From positions 682,178 to 746,177 of the forward strand of contig NZ_JABMLF010000002.1 of the NCBI RefSeq assembly GCF_013205055.1: a DNA stretch of 64,000 nucleotides, written 5' to 3'. The first letter of the stretch is position 1. Each line of letters starts with the position of its first letter. Under the pieces are notes generated by a model that saw only the letters and a list, made by a program, of their open reading frames with translations, was not told the DNA's origin and did no database searches. This DNA is from Rathayibacter sp. VKM Ac-2856 (GTDB lineage: Bacteria; Actinomycetota; Actinomycetes; Actinomycetales; Microbacteriaceae). Made by a program: the position numbers and the translations under genes. Of this stretch, positions 35,847 to 44,405 are shown piece after piece.

Positions 35847-37272
35847 GGTCCAGCGCCTCCTCGTAGGTGAGCAGCTCGCTGCCCGGGTCCGACTCGAGGA
35901 ACTCCTGCGCCGCGGAGCGCGTGGCGAACGGCACCAGGCGGCGGCCGGGCTCCCCCTCTGCGACCTGCACCCACTCCGACCGGTCGGCGAACCAGCGCGT
36001 GCCGGTGCTGTGGTCGGGCACGTAGGCGGCCCGGGGCGGCTGGGGCGAGGCCGCGATCGCGGAGAGGAGGCACTCGGGCGTCGCGTGGAAGACGGTCCGC
36101 TCCTCCCCGGCGGGCCAGAGCTCGGACGCTGCCGACGACGTCCACTCCGCGACCGCGCAGGCCTCGTCGCGGACCGCCTGGACCGCCGGATTCTCCAGCG
36201 AGTCCACCGCCGCGTCGTAGCCGAGGCCCCAGGCGGCGCGCAGCGGGGCGTCGTCGACGAAGGAGTCGACGTCGAAGTCGACCGGGACACCCGTCGCCTC
36301 GAGGTACTCCGCGTCCTCGACGAGCGCGTCGAGGAGCGGTCGCTTCAGTGTCGGGTCGAAGGTCGCGATCCCGTTCGCCCCGTTGTAGAGGTGCACGACC
36401 TCGACCGGCAGACCGGTCGCCTCGGCGACGATCGTCGACGCGCGGAGCGGGTCGCGGTGCAGGAACTGCGTCGCCTCGATCAGCGAGGAGAGGAAGGCGT
36501 CCACCACCTCCGGCCGCTCGTCCGCGAAGGCGCCGCGCACGACGACGCCGTGGAAGGTCGGCGCGCGGGTCGCCGCCCCGTCGACGAGGAGGCGCGCGGT
36601 GCCGTCGTGGACCATCAGCCCCGGCCAGGAGGTGAACTGCGAGACCGCGTCCACGGATCCCGCCGCCAGGGCGGACGCGCCCACGCTCGGCGCCTGGTTC
36701 ACCCGGGTCACGTCGGCGTCGGTCAGGCCCGCCTCGCGGAGGACGCGGGAGAGGAGGCCGTCGCCGGCCGAGCCCGAGCTCGTCGAGATCGATGCGCCGC
36801 GGAGATCCTCGATGTCGTCGGCGTCGGAGGAGGCGGGCACGACGATGCCGTTGAGGCCGCCCTCGATGTCGTACGCCGTCACCGCGATCAGCTCGGTCCG
36901 CGCGCGCTCGAACGGCCGGGTCGTGGACGCGTTGATGACGAGCGGGAAATCGCCCATCGAGCCGAGGTCCATCTTCTCCGCGAGCATCTGCGCGGTGATC
37001 GGGGCGCCGGTGTCGTAGTCCTCCCACACGACGCGGTACCGCGTGCCGGTGTCGCGGCCGAGCTCCGCGAGCTCCTGCTCGAAGAAGCCCTGCTCCTTCA
37101 GCAGCGTCCCGGCGGTCGCGGTGTTGATGGTGCGGCTCTGGTAGCCGATCACGACGTCGACGGTCGCCGCGCCGTCCGCGGCGCAGCCGGACGCGAGGAG
37201 CGCGGGGGCGGCGAGGACACCCGCGGCGGCGAGGCGGCGGCGGCGCGGGGACGGGGCGGTGCGGGCGGTCAT
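35830..37272 (-). CDS. ABC substrate-binding lipoprotein fused to a NosL-like domain
   Basis: A 480-residue exported protein. A lipoprotein signal ends LLASGC (Cys about 30). Residues about 38-375 form a NitT/TauT-type binding protein (VVIGYQSRTINTATAG, GSMGDFPLVINAS, GLTDADVTRVN). The C-terminal about 100 residues match NosL layout: TVFHATPECLLSAI, AAYVPDHSTGTRWF, SEWVQV, LVPFATRSAAQEFLES and LLTYEEALDRA. NosL proteins are copper-binding accessory lipoproteins, but the usual N-terminal CGM copper motif is not evident here. The start ATG overlaps the glycosidase stop by 4 bases. Confidence 0.82.
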   Translation of the reverse strand: MTARTAPSPRRRRLAAAGVLAAPALLASGCAADGAATVDVVIGYQSRTINTATAGTLLKEQGFFEQELAELGRDTGTRYRVVWEDYDTGAPITAQMLAEKMDLGSMGDFPLVINASTTRPFERARTELIAVTAYDIEGGLNGIVVPASSDADDIEDLRGASISTSSGSAGDGLLSRVLREAGLTDADVTRVNQAPSVGASALAAGSVDAVSQFTSWPGLMVHDGTARLLVDGAATRAPTFHGVVVRGAFADERPEVVDAFLSSLIEATQFLHRDPLRASTIVAEATGLPVEVVHLYNGANGIATFDPTLKRPLLDALVEDAEYLEATGVPVDFDVDSFVDDAPLRAAWGLGYDAAVDSLENPAVQAVRDEACAVAEWTSSAASELWPAGEERTVFHATPECLLSAIAASPQPPRAAYVPDHSTGTRWFADRSEWVQVAEGEPGRRLVPFATRSAAQEFLESDPGSELLTYEEALDRARAL

Positions 37273-39251
37273 CGGACGCCTCCGGCGGAGTCGGTGTGGC
37301 GCGGGCGGAGTGCGACGGAGAGCGTGAGGACGCTGCCGGTGTCGAGGTCCAGCCGGTGGACTCCGCTCGGGAGCGACTTCGCGCCCGGCACGTAGATCTC
37401 GCCGAGGACCGAGCGGGTGCTGAGGACGCTCCGCTTCTCCGCCGAGCGCAGCACCAGCTCAGGGGTGAGGGTCGCGTTGACGATCTGGCAGCAGTCCGGC
37501 GGCACGGTGACGACGCGGCCCGGCTCGGTGCAGATCAGGACGACGCCCACGTCCGTGCGGAGCAGGAGGACGCCGTCGGCGTCGCTGTCGCGATGGGCGC
37601 CGGCCCCGTGGTGCAGGAGCGCGCGGTACCAGCGGTGCACCCGGGTCAGGCAGACCCGCTGGGCCGGCTCGAGCGCGGTCAGATCGCGGCCCCAGGCGGG
37701 CACTCCCCCGGCGATCATCCGCAGCGCGATGACGCAGACCTCGGCGGGCGTCGCCGCTCGCGGGAAGGTCTGGTAGTCGTTCAGCCCGGGCATTCCGCGG
37801 GCCTGGATGTAGTCCATCCGCGCCAGGTTCGTGCGGGACGCGTACGGGGAGTCGCCGCCGCGCACGACGGAGCCGAGCGCCGCGACCTCCGCCGTCGCGT
37901 AGTCCTGCTTCATCTCGACGATGATCGGCCGGCCCTGCGACGCCGTCACGACCGCGCACTCGGCGAGCACGCGGTGCAGGCCGACGATCGTGGAGTCGAG
38001 GTCGTGCGAGTGCTCGGGCGACTCGCACTCCTCGACCGGGAGCCAGTTGAAGAGGTCGTACTTGACACCGTCGAAGGGGTGGCGCGCGAAGAGCCCGCGC
38101 ACCACGTCGACCATGACCTGCCGGGCGCGCTCACTGCGGAAGCACAGCGAGTGGAACATCGTCGGGTTCAGGATCGGAGCGCCGAGCGCGTCCTGGACGA
38201 GGAGGTCGCGGACCCGCTCGAACGCGGCCGAGGCCGGGCCGACCGCGTGCGGGGCGCACCAGATGATCGCCCTGCTGCCGAGCGCGTGGATCGACTCGAT
38301 CAGCCACGCCAGGTCCGGGTACTTGAGCGGGTCGGGGGTCCAGTCGCCGATGTCCATCGGCAGGTCGTAGCTCGAGTCGAGTCCGCGCCCGAACCAGCCG
38401 TCGTCGATGACGATGTTCGAGATCCCGAGCGCGGCGGCGCTGCGGGCGTTCCGCAGGACGAGCTCCTGCGTCATGTGCTCGGAGCTCCAGTCGACCCAGG
38501 TGCACCAGTACGGCTCGAGGGCGGCCGGCGCGGTCCGGTAGCGGACGTCGAGGGCCTGCCGCTCGCACGCGGAGAAGCGGCGGAGCACCGAGCGCCAGCC
38601 GGGGTGCTGCGCGGCGGGGAGGACGGCGATCCAGAAGCGGTGCTCGGCCGGGGCCGCGGCGGACGCGGGGCCTGCGGTGCCGGCGATTGCGGTGCCGCGC
38701 GCCGGCAGCGTGTCGGCGAGGTGGAGCAGCGTGAACTCGACCCGCAGCCGGCGGAAGTGCACGTTCAGCGCGCGGTTCGACGCGGGCTCGTGCACCGTGA
38801 TGTCCATCTCGGACGGCGGGGCGATCACGCCGACCCCGTGGGCACCGCCGCCGAGCGGCTCGAAGACGAACACGGGCGTCTTCAGCGAGTTCGCGCGGAC
38901 GCGCAGGTCGCCGCTGAACCGCCAGGCGGAGATGGGGTGGCTGCTGTTCATGTGCCAGCGGCCCGTGTCGGGGAAGACGACGTGGTCGAGGTTGTCGAGG
39001 CTCGTCGTGTAGACGACGCTCACCTCGCCCACCGCGGGCACGGCGGGGAGGCGGACCTCGAGCAGGTCGGCTCCGGCGCTCTCGAAGCGCCAGCCCGTGG
39101 GCACGGGGGTGCCGTCGGCGACGACGATCCGGCCGTCGCCGTCCGCTTCCAGGCGGACGCGCAGCTCGACGGTCGACCCGTCCGTGTGGCGCGCGCGGAC
39201 CTCGACGCTGCCGAGTGCGGCGCGCGTGGCCGTGGTGTCGCTGAGTCTCAC
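37269..39251 (-). CDS. GH36-type alpha-galactosidase-like glycoside hydrolase
   Basis: A 660-residue enzyme. After an N-terminal beta-sandwich comes a TIM barrel with NIVIDDGWFGRG, GSRAIIWCAPHAVGP, GVKYDLFNWLP (Asp399, likely nucleophile), PIIVEMKQDYATAEV and VRGGDSPYASRTN (likely acid/base Asp). This is the melibiase/GH36 pattern. No signal peptide is seen, so it should act inside the cell on an imported glycoside. The GTG start at 39251 has agcagga upstream. It is the first gene of the six-gene operon. Confidence 0.85.
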   Translation of the reverse strand: MRLSDTTATRAALGSVEVRARHTDGSTVELRVRLEADGDGRIVVADGTPVPTGWRFESAGADLLEVRLPAVPAVGEVSVVYTTSLDNLDHVVFPDTGRWHMNSSHPISAWRFSGDLRVRANSLKTPVFVFEPLGGGAHGVGVIAPPSEMDITVHEPASNRALNVHFRRLRVEFTLLHLADTLPARGTAIAGTAGPASAAAPAEHRFWIAVLPAAQHPGWRSVLRRFSACERQALDVRYRTAPAALEPYWCTWVDWSSEHMTQELVLRNARSAAALGISNIVIDDGWFGRGLDSSYDLPMDIGDWTPDPLKYPDLAWLIESIHALGSRAIIWCAPHAVGPASAAFERVRDLLVQDALGAPILNPTMFHSLCFRSERARQVMVDVVRGLFARHPFDGVKYDLFNWLPVEECESPEHSHDLDSTIVGLHRVLAECAVVTASQGRPIIVEMKQDYATAEVAALGSVVRGGDSPYASRTNLARMDYIQARGMPGLNDYQTFPRAATPAEVCVIALRMIAGGVPAWGRDLTALEPAQRVCLTRVHRWYRALLHHGAGAHRDSDADGVLLLRTDVGVVLICTEPGRVVTVPPDCCQIVNATLTPELVLRSAEKRSVLSTRSVLGEIYVPGAKSLPSGVHRLDLDTGSVLTLSVALRPRHTDSAGGVR

Positions 39252-39496
39252 TGTTCCTGCTTCCCTGGTCGACGGTGCCCGGCAGCGGGTCCGGAGCCGT
39301 GTCGCTCCGTGACTGTTCACGGAGGACAGGACGCACCCCGCGCCGCGACACGATGATCCGCGCCGTTGCAGGCATGGTGACGCTATCATTCCGCCGCGCA
39401 CGATGACTACCTGGAGGCGGCGTCAGGGGACGGGAGGCGGTGTGGAAGGGGTGTGGAGGAGCGTCGCCGCGGGTGCGCGCCAGGGGCGGAGCCGGC
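39252..39496. promoter_or_regulatory. Upstream region of the six-gene operon
   Basis: The gap contains a short AT-richer stretch around 39371-39410 (ggtgacgctatcattccgcc) that could hold the minus-strand promoter, about 130-150 bases before the glycosidase start. No clear operator palindrome was found. The divergent-looking gap actually separates two minus-strand genes. Confidence 0.35.
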
Positions 39497-40465
39497 TCAG
39501 CGGGCCGTCGCGACGATGTCGCGCAGGGCCTCGCCGAGGTCGGGGTGGGCGAAGGTGAAGCCCGCGTCCTCGAGGCGTCCGGGGACGACCCAGCGGCTCT
39601 TCAGCAGCAGCTCGGACTCGGTGCGCAGGGCGAGGGCGGCGGGCTCGAGGACGAAGCGCAGGGCGGGTAGGCCGATGCGGCGGCCCACCGCGGCGCGGAG
39701 CAGGCGCGAGAGCTCGGTGTTGTCGCTGGGATGGGGTGCGGCGAGGTTCACGGGACCGTCGAGTCCCGACTCCTCGAGGAACAGGATCGAGCGGAAGACG
39801 TCCTCGACGTGGATCCAGCTGAAGTGCTGCCGGCCGTGCGTGGGCCGGTACTCGTGGTGCACGCCCGCCGCGCGTCGGGCGCGGGTGGCGGGCCAGCGGC
39901 CGTCGAACTGCGGGCCGCCGAGGCCGAGGCGCGCGAGTCGCAGCAGGATGCCGGTCGCCGGTCCGTCGCCGAGCACGATCGTCATCCGCAGCGCGAGGCG
40001 GCGGACGCCGGGCGTCTCTCCCGCGAAGAACGCCTCCTCCCACGCGCGGGCGACGTCGACCGAGAAGCCCTCGCCGAGCACGCCGTCCGCCTCGGTGTTG
40101 GCGCGCTCCTCCTCGTGGCGGTAGATCGTGGCGGTGCTGGCGTTCATCCAGACCGGCGGAGGAGTCGTCGCCGCCGCGACCGCGCGGTGCAGCTCCCGCG
40201 TGGTCTCGACTCGGGAGCGCAGGATCTCGGCGCGGTTCGCCGGGGTGTAGCGGCAGTCGACGCTCTTGCCGGCGAGGTTGACCAGCAGCCGGGCACCGTC
40301 GACGGCGCGGGTGATCGCGGCGGTGTCGCCCCAGCGGGCGTCGGGGCCGGAGCGGCCGATGCGGCGGACGGTCCAGCCGTCGGCCTCGAAGCGACGGGCG
40401 AGATCGGTGCCGAGGAAGCCGCTCGCTCCGGCGAGGACGACGACGGGGCGCGCGGGATCGGGCAT
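39497..40465 (-). CDS. TIGR01777 family NAD(P)-dependent epimerase
   Basis: A 322-residue extended-SDR protein. VVLAGASGFLGTDLARRF binds the dinucleotide. LLVNLAGKSVDCRY, WMNASTATIYRH and SWIHVEDVFRSILFL are characteristic of the YfcH/SulA-homologue family TIGR01777. The catalytic YxxxK is replaced, as is common in this family. The physiological substrate is unknown. The start was placed at 40465; another in-frame ATG lies 18 bases upstream. Confidence 0.87.
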   Translation of the reverse strand: MPDPARPVVVLAGASGFLGTDLARRFEADGWTVRRIGRSGPDARWGDTAAITRAVDGARLLVNLAGKSVDCRYTPANRAEILRSRVETTRELHRAVAAATTPPPVWMNASTATIYRHEEERANTEADGVLGEGFSVDVARAWEEAFFAGETPGVRRLALRMTIVLGDGPATGILLRLARLGLGGPQFDGRWPATRARRAAGVHHEYRPTHGRQHFSWIHVEDVFRSILFLEESGLDGPVNLAAPHPSDNTELSRLLRAAVGRRIGLPALRFVLEPAALALRTESELLLKSRWVVPGRLEDAGFTFAHPDLGEALRDIVATAR

Positions 40466-40503
40466 GGGTTCATCGTGCCGCATCGCGGGCGCGCGGCGCT
40501 GTG

Positions 40504-41058
40504 TCAGAGCCGCCGGGCCGCGGCCAGGGCGCCGGCGAGGCGCTCCGGGAAGCCGGGCGGGACGTCGGCGGGCAGCGCGTCGACCGGCCACCAGGCGAGA
40601 TCCTCGCTCTCGTCGCTGACGGCGAGCGGGGCGGCGGGATCGGCGATCGCGCCGTAGCCGATGTCCCAGTGGGCGCTGCAGCGAAAGCCGCCGCCCAGAC
40701 CGTGCCGGTCGAGATCCAGCGGGACGGCGCCGAGGAGGGTGAGCGCGGCCAGGCCGCTCTCCTCCCGGGCCTCGCGCTCGGCGGCGGCGGGGACGGAGGC
40801 GTCGGCCGCCTCGACGTGCCCGCCGAGCTGGACCCAGAAGCGGCCCTTGCGGTGGTAGCAGAGCAGGACGCGGTCGAGTCCGGGCGAGAGCACGAAGCAG
40901 CTCGCGGTGATGTGCTCGGGTCCGCCGCCGCGCTCGAGGGCGGCCGGACCGTGCTCGGCGAGGAACGCGAGGTACTCGTCCCGCAGCCCGGCGAGCGCCG
41001 TCGGCGCCGCCCACTCCGCCAGCTCGACGCTCAGCTGTCCGACGCGCGCATCCTCCAC
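40504..41058 (-). CDS. Nudix hydrolase
   Basis: A 184-residue protein with CYHRKGRFWVQLGGHVEAAD and the Nudix box ending REAREESGL, matching the catalytic REUXEESGU helix. PVDALPADVPPGFPERL closes the domain. It is likely a cytoplasmic pyrophosphohydrolase of the MutT/RppH superfamily with unknown substrate. The GTG start at 41058 is the only one that gives a full domain without repeat DNA upstream; its ribosome site is weak. Confidence 0.83.
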   Translation of the reverse strand: MEDARVGQLSVELAEWAAPTALAGLRDEYLAFLAEHGPAALERGGGPEHITASCFVLSPGLDRVLLCYHRKGRFWVQLGGHVEAADASVPAAAEREAREESGLAALTLLGAVPLDLDRHGLGGGFRCSAHWDIGYGAIADPAAPLAVSDESEDLAWWPVDALPADVPPGFPERLAGALAAARRL

Positions 41059-41103
41059 CCGCCCGAGCGTAGGCGAGACGCCCCCGCCCCCTGCCCTCCC
41101 CCT

Positions 41104-41166
41104 CCGCGAGATGCCACTTGTGCACGCGACACGCCGTGGGAAGCGGTCACAAGTGGCATCTCGCGG
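41104..41166. repeat. 63-bp palindromic element, copy 2 (family 2)
   Basis: Arms 41104-41122 and 41148-41166 are identical to the copy at 29404-29466. The 25-base loop differs at its ends but keeps gcgacacgccg. It lies between the Nudix start and the next minus-strand gene. Confidence 0.9.
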
Positions 41167-41192
41167 AAGGGCGGGGCGGAGGGGCTGGCAGG

Positions 41193-42011
41193 TCAGACGG
41201 CGAGGCCGGAGAGGCCCTCGCGGTCGACGCGGCGGTGGAAGCGCATGCCGGCGAGGCCGCCGAGCACGGCTCCGACCAGGGAGACGACCAGGGCGGCGAG
41301 CACGGTCACGACGGCGGTGACGGTGGCGTCGCCCGCGTCGAGCGGGATCTGCGGGAAGCCGCCGACGGCCGAGAGGACCTGGCTGCCGCCGGTGACCGCC
41401 GAGACGATGCCGACGACGATCGCCACGATCACCGCCCACGCCCACACGCCGACGCCCTGCTTGGCGCCGCTGAAGCGGGCCATGCGCCCGGCGACGTAGC
41501 CGCCCGAGTAGTACGCGACGAGGAGGATGACGAGCAGCGCGATCGCGCCGACCCAGCCGAAGGCGGCGGGGTCGGCGGCCAGGTCGGCCGTGACGTCCTG
41601 CGTGCCGACGACGGCGGCGCCGATCGCGGTGACGAGGGCGGTGAGGATGACCGCGAGACCGGTCGCGGCGAGCCAGCCGAAGAACGCGCAGCCGATCTTG
41701 AGACCGCCGAAGCGGTCCTTCTCGCGCTGGTGGATGTCCTTGCGGGCGGCGGTGCGGGCCTTGGCGGCCTCCGCGGAGTCGGGGTCGACGGGGGCGCGAT
41801 GCGCGGCGGACTGGTCGTCGGTCGCGGCAGTAGCGGTGCCAGTGGTGCCCGCGGCGGTGGCCGTCGTGTCGAAGCGCGTGGTCGCGTCGTGGTCGGCGCG
41901 GGTCGTGTCGCTGCGGGTCGTGTCGGCGCGGGTCGTGTCGCTGCGGTCGCGGTCGCTGCGGTCGGGACCGGTGCTGTCGGAGCCGGGGCCCCGATCGGTG
42001 GGCGTGCTCAT
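41193..42011 (-). CDS. Four-helix membrane protein with repetitive N-terminus
   Basis: A 272-residue protein. The ATG at 42011 has a strong gaggagg site. Residues 1-75 are a low-complexity soluble region of short repeats (RSDRDRSDTTRADTTRSDTT). After a basic stretch (KDIHQREKDRFGGLK) come four transmembrane segments with YYSGGYVAGRMARFSG between, as in conserved membrane proteins near stress genes in Microbacteriaceae. Function unknown. Confidence 0.75.
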   Translation of the reverse strand: MSTPTDRGPGSDSTGPDRSDRDRSDTTRADTTRSDTTRADHDATTRFDTTATAAGTTGTATAATDDQSAAHRAPVDPDSAEAAKARTAARKDIHQREKDRFGGLKIGCAFFGWLAATGLAVILTALVTAIGAAVVGTQDVTADLAADPAAFGWVGAIALLVILLVAYYSGGYVAGRMARFSGAKQGVGVWAWAVIVAIVVGIVSAVTGGSQVLSAVGGFPQIPLDAGDATVTAVVTVLAALVVSLVGAVLGGLAGMRFHRRVDREGLSGLAV

Positions 42012-42370
42012 GTCGGCCTCCTCGTGTCGCTCCACTGCGGAGCGTCGGCTCAGTCAACTCCCCGGAGGCTCCCGGTGTCGCGGGCTTGACGAGGCGAAGG
42101 AGGCGCGGGGCGGGGCGTCCCGCTCGTTGGTGGGCGGGTCTCGATACGCCCCTGCGGGGCTACTCGACCAGCATGCAGAGGGTGCGGGGCTGCCCGACCA
42201 GCACGAAGGGAGCGGACATCCATGCTGATCGAGTAGCCCGCGCAGCGGGCGTATCGAGATCCACCGTCGTGCCGAGTGCGGCCTGCAGGGGCGGCGCAGG
42301 CGTCAACCCCTTGGTGCGGTTCGGCGCGAGCGGCTTGCATGGAGATCCGACCACGACGAGAGGGAGCACC
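42012..42370. repeat. Family 1 repeat arms and promoter of the SDR gene
   Basis: A right arm (gggtctcgatacgcccctgc..., 42136-42174) and a left arm (catgctgatcgagtagcccg..., 42221-42262) lie in inverted order compared with the complete elements. About 100 bases then remain before the SDR start, enough for its promoter. No gene is seen. Confidence 0.75.
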
Positions 42371-43210
42371 ATGACTCCGGAATCCCCCGAGCAGACCCCG
42401 CCCGGAACCGAGGCCGAGCTCACGCCCAAGGCCGACCACGGCGAGACCAGCTACCGCGGCTCCGACCGCCTGCGCGGCAAGGTCGCCCTGGTCACCGGTG
42501 CCGACAGCGGCATCGGCAAGGCCGTCGCGATCGCCTTCGCCCGCGAGGGCGCGGACGTCGCCATCTCCTACCTCGACGAGCACGAGGACGCCGAGGACAC
42601 CGCGAAGTGGGTGCGCGAGGCCGGCCGCGAGGCGCTCCTGCTCCCCGGCGACCTGCGCGACCCGGCGCACTGCCGCTCCGTCGTCGCCGACACCGTCGAG
42701 AAGCTCGGCCACCTCGAGGTGCTCGTCAGCAACGCCGCGTTCCAGATGAGCCGCGAGGAGGTCACCGCCATCCCCGATGAGGAGTGGGACCGCACGATCG
42801 CGACGAACATCAGCGCCTACTTCCACCTGGTCAAGGCCGCGCTGCCGCACCTGACGAGCGGCGCCTCGATCATCGCGACGAGCTCGGTGCAGTCCGACCA
42901 GCCCTCGTACCAGCTGCTGCCCTACGCGGCGACGAAGGCCGCGATGCTCAGCATGACCGCCTCGCTCGCGCAGGCCCTCGGCGAGAAGGGGATCCGCGCC
43001 AACTCGGTCGCCCCGGGCCCGATCTGGACCCCGCTGATCCCATCGACGATGCCCGAGGAGGCCGTCGCCTCGTTCGGCGAGCAGGTGCCGCTCGGCCGTC
43101 CGGGCCAGCCCGCCGAGGTCGCGCACGCCTACGTGCTGCTCGCCTCGGACGACGCGAGCTACATGAGCGGCTCGACGATCGCCGTCACCGGCGGGAAGCC
43201 GATCCTCTGA
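42371..43210 (+). CDS. SDR family oxidoreductase
   Basis: A 279-residue short-chain dehydrogenase of the YhdF/YdaD glucose-dehydrogenase-like group. A polar N-terminal extension (PEQTPPGTEAELTPKADHGE) precedes the cofactor motif VTGADSGIGKAVAIAFA. VSNAAFQM follows, then the catalytic Ser in IIATSSVQSDQP, YAATK (Tyr and Lys) and APGPIWTPLIP. Homologues are often induced by general stress; the substrate is unknown. The ATG has agggag upstream and a strong terminator follows. Confidence 0.88.
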   Translation: MTPESPEQTPPGTEAELTPKADHGETSYRGSDRLRGKVALVTGADSGIGKAVAIAFAREGADVAISYLDEHEDAEDTAKWVREAGREALLLPGDLRDPAHCRSVVADTVEKLGHLEVLVSNAAFQMSREEVTAIPDEEWDRTIATNISAYFHLVKAALPHLTSGASIIATSSVQSDQPSYQLLPYAATKAAMLSMTASLAQALGEKGIRANSVAPGPIWTPLIPSTMPEEAVASFGEQVPLGRPGQPAEVAHAYVLLASDDASYMSGSTIAVTGGKPIL

Positions 43211-43220
43211 GCACCCGCGA

Positions 43221-43258
43221 GCGCGGCCTCCGGGAGCGAACCTCCCGGAGCGCCGCGC
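43221..43258 (+). terminator. Strong hairpin terminator after the SDR gene
   Basis: The stem is gcgcggc plus ctccgggag, pairing with ctcccggag plus gccgcgc (16 bp, one bulged base) around a 5-base loop. It separates the SDR gene from the polyketide synthase gene. Confidence 0.75.
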
Positions 43259-43289
43259 ACCCGCAGGTAGGTGCGATAGGTTCCCGCGG

Positions 43290-44405
43290 GTGACCGTCCA
43301 CATCCGCAGCATCGAGACGGCCGTGCCGGCCACCGTCCTGCACCAGCCGGAGATCCGCGACCTCTTCGCCGCGCAGCCGGCGGTCTCGCGCCTCGGCTCG
43401 CGACTGATCGGCGCCGCCTTCAACGCCTCCGGCATCGACACCCGGCACACCGTCGTCGACGAGCTGGACCGCGAGGAGCGGGAGGGCGAGAGCACCTTCT
43501 ACGACGCCCGCTCCGGCCGCCTGCTCGACCCGGGCACCTCCGCGCGCAACGCGGTCTACACGGCCCGCGCGCCCGAGCTCTTCGCGGAGTCGGCGGAGCG
43601 CGCGCTCGCGGCCGCGGGCTTCGCGGCGGGCGAGGTCACCCACGTGGTCACCGTCTCCTGCACCGGCTTCTACGCACCGGGCCCGGACTATCAGCTGGTC
43701 CGCCGGCTCGGGCTGCCGGTCTCGACGCAGCGCTTCCACCTCGGCTTCATGGGCTGCTACGGGGCCTTCCCCGGCCTCCGCGCGGCGCGCGCGTTCTGCG
43801 AGGCCGACCCGTCGGCCGTCGTGCTGGTCGTCGCCGCCGAGCTCTGCAGCATCCACCTGACCAGCTCGAACGACGCGGAGCAGATCGTCGCCACCTCGGT
43901 CTTCGCCGACGGCGCCGCCGCCGCGGTCGTCACCGCGCGCGAGCCCGAGCCGGGCACCGCGGTCCTCGACATCGACGCGCTCGACACCACCCTCACCCCC
44001 GAGGGCGAGGACGAGATGGCCTGGACGATCGGCGACCACGGCTTCACGATGCGACTGAGCACCTACGTGCCGTCGATCATCGGCGCGAACATCACCGCCG
44101 CGCTCGAGCCGATGCTCGGACGGGCCGGCGTCGGCGCCGCGGACGTGCAGCGCTGGGCGGTGCACCCCGGCGGGCGCAGCATCCTGGACCGGGTGCAGTC
44201 GGCGATCGCGCTCTCGGACGAGCAGATGCAGCCCTCGCGGGAGGTGCTGCGGACCGTGGGCAACATGTCTAGCGCGACGGTGCTGTTCATCCTGCGTCGC
44301 CTCCTGCACGGCGAGGCGGCCGACGGCGAGCGGATCGGCGCGATGGCGTTCGGGCCCGGGCTGACCGTCGAGATGGCGCTGCTCACCAAGCGCGGCGGAG
44401 CGTGA
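43290..44405 (+). CDS. Type III polyketide synthase
   Basis: A 371-residue chalcone/stilbene-synthase-type enzyme, working as a homodimer on free CoA thioesters. The complete triad is visible: Cys156 in GFMGCYGAFPG, His292 in WAVHPGGRSILD and Asn325 in TVGNMSSATVLF. ELCSIHLTSSND and GFTMRLSTYVPSII are also family-like. It starts with GTG at 43290 and overlaps the methyltransferase gene by 4 bases. The product is unknown; related actinobacterial enzymes make alkylresorcinols, alkylpyrones or naphthalenes. Confidence 0.93.
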   Translation: MTVHIRSIETAVPATVLHQPEIRDLFAAQPAVSRLGSRLIGAAFNASGIDTRHTVVDELDREEREGESTFYDARSGRLLDPGTSARNAVYTARAPELFAESAERALAAAGFAAGEVTHVVTVSCTGFYAPGPDYQLVRRLGLPVSTQRFHLGFMGCYGAFPGLRAARAFCEADPSAVVLVVAAELCSIHLTSSNDAEQIVATSVFADGAAAAVVTAREPEPGTAVLDIDALDTTLTPEGEDEMAWTIGDHGFTMRLSTYVPSIIGANITAALEPMLGRAGVGAADVQRWAVHPGGRSILDRVQSAIALSDEQMQPSREVLRTVGNMSSATVLFILRRLLHGEAADGERIGAMAFGPGLTVEMALLTKRGGA

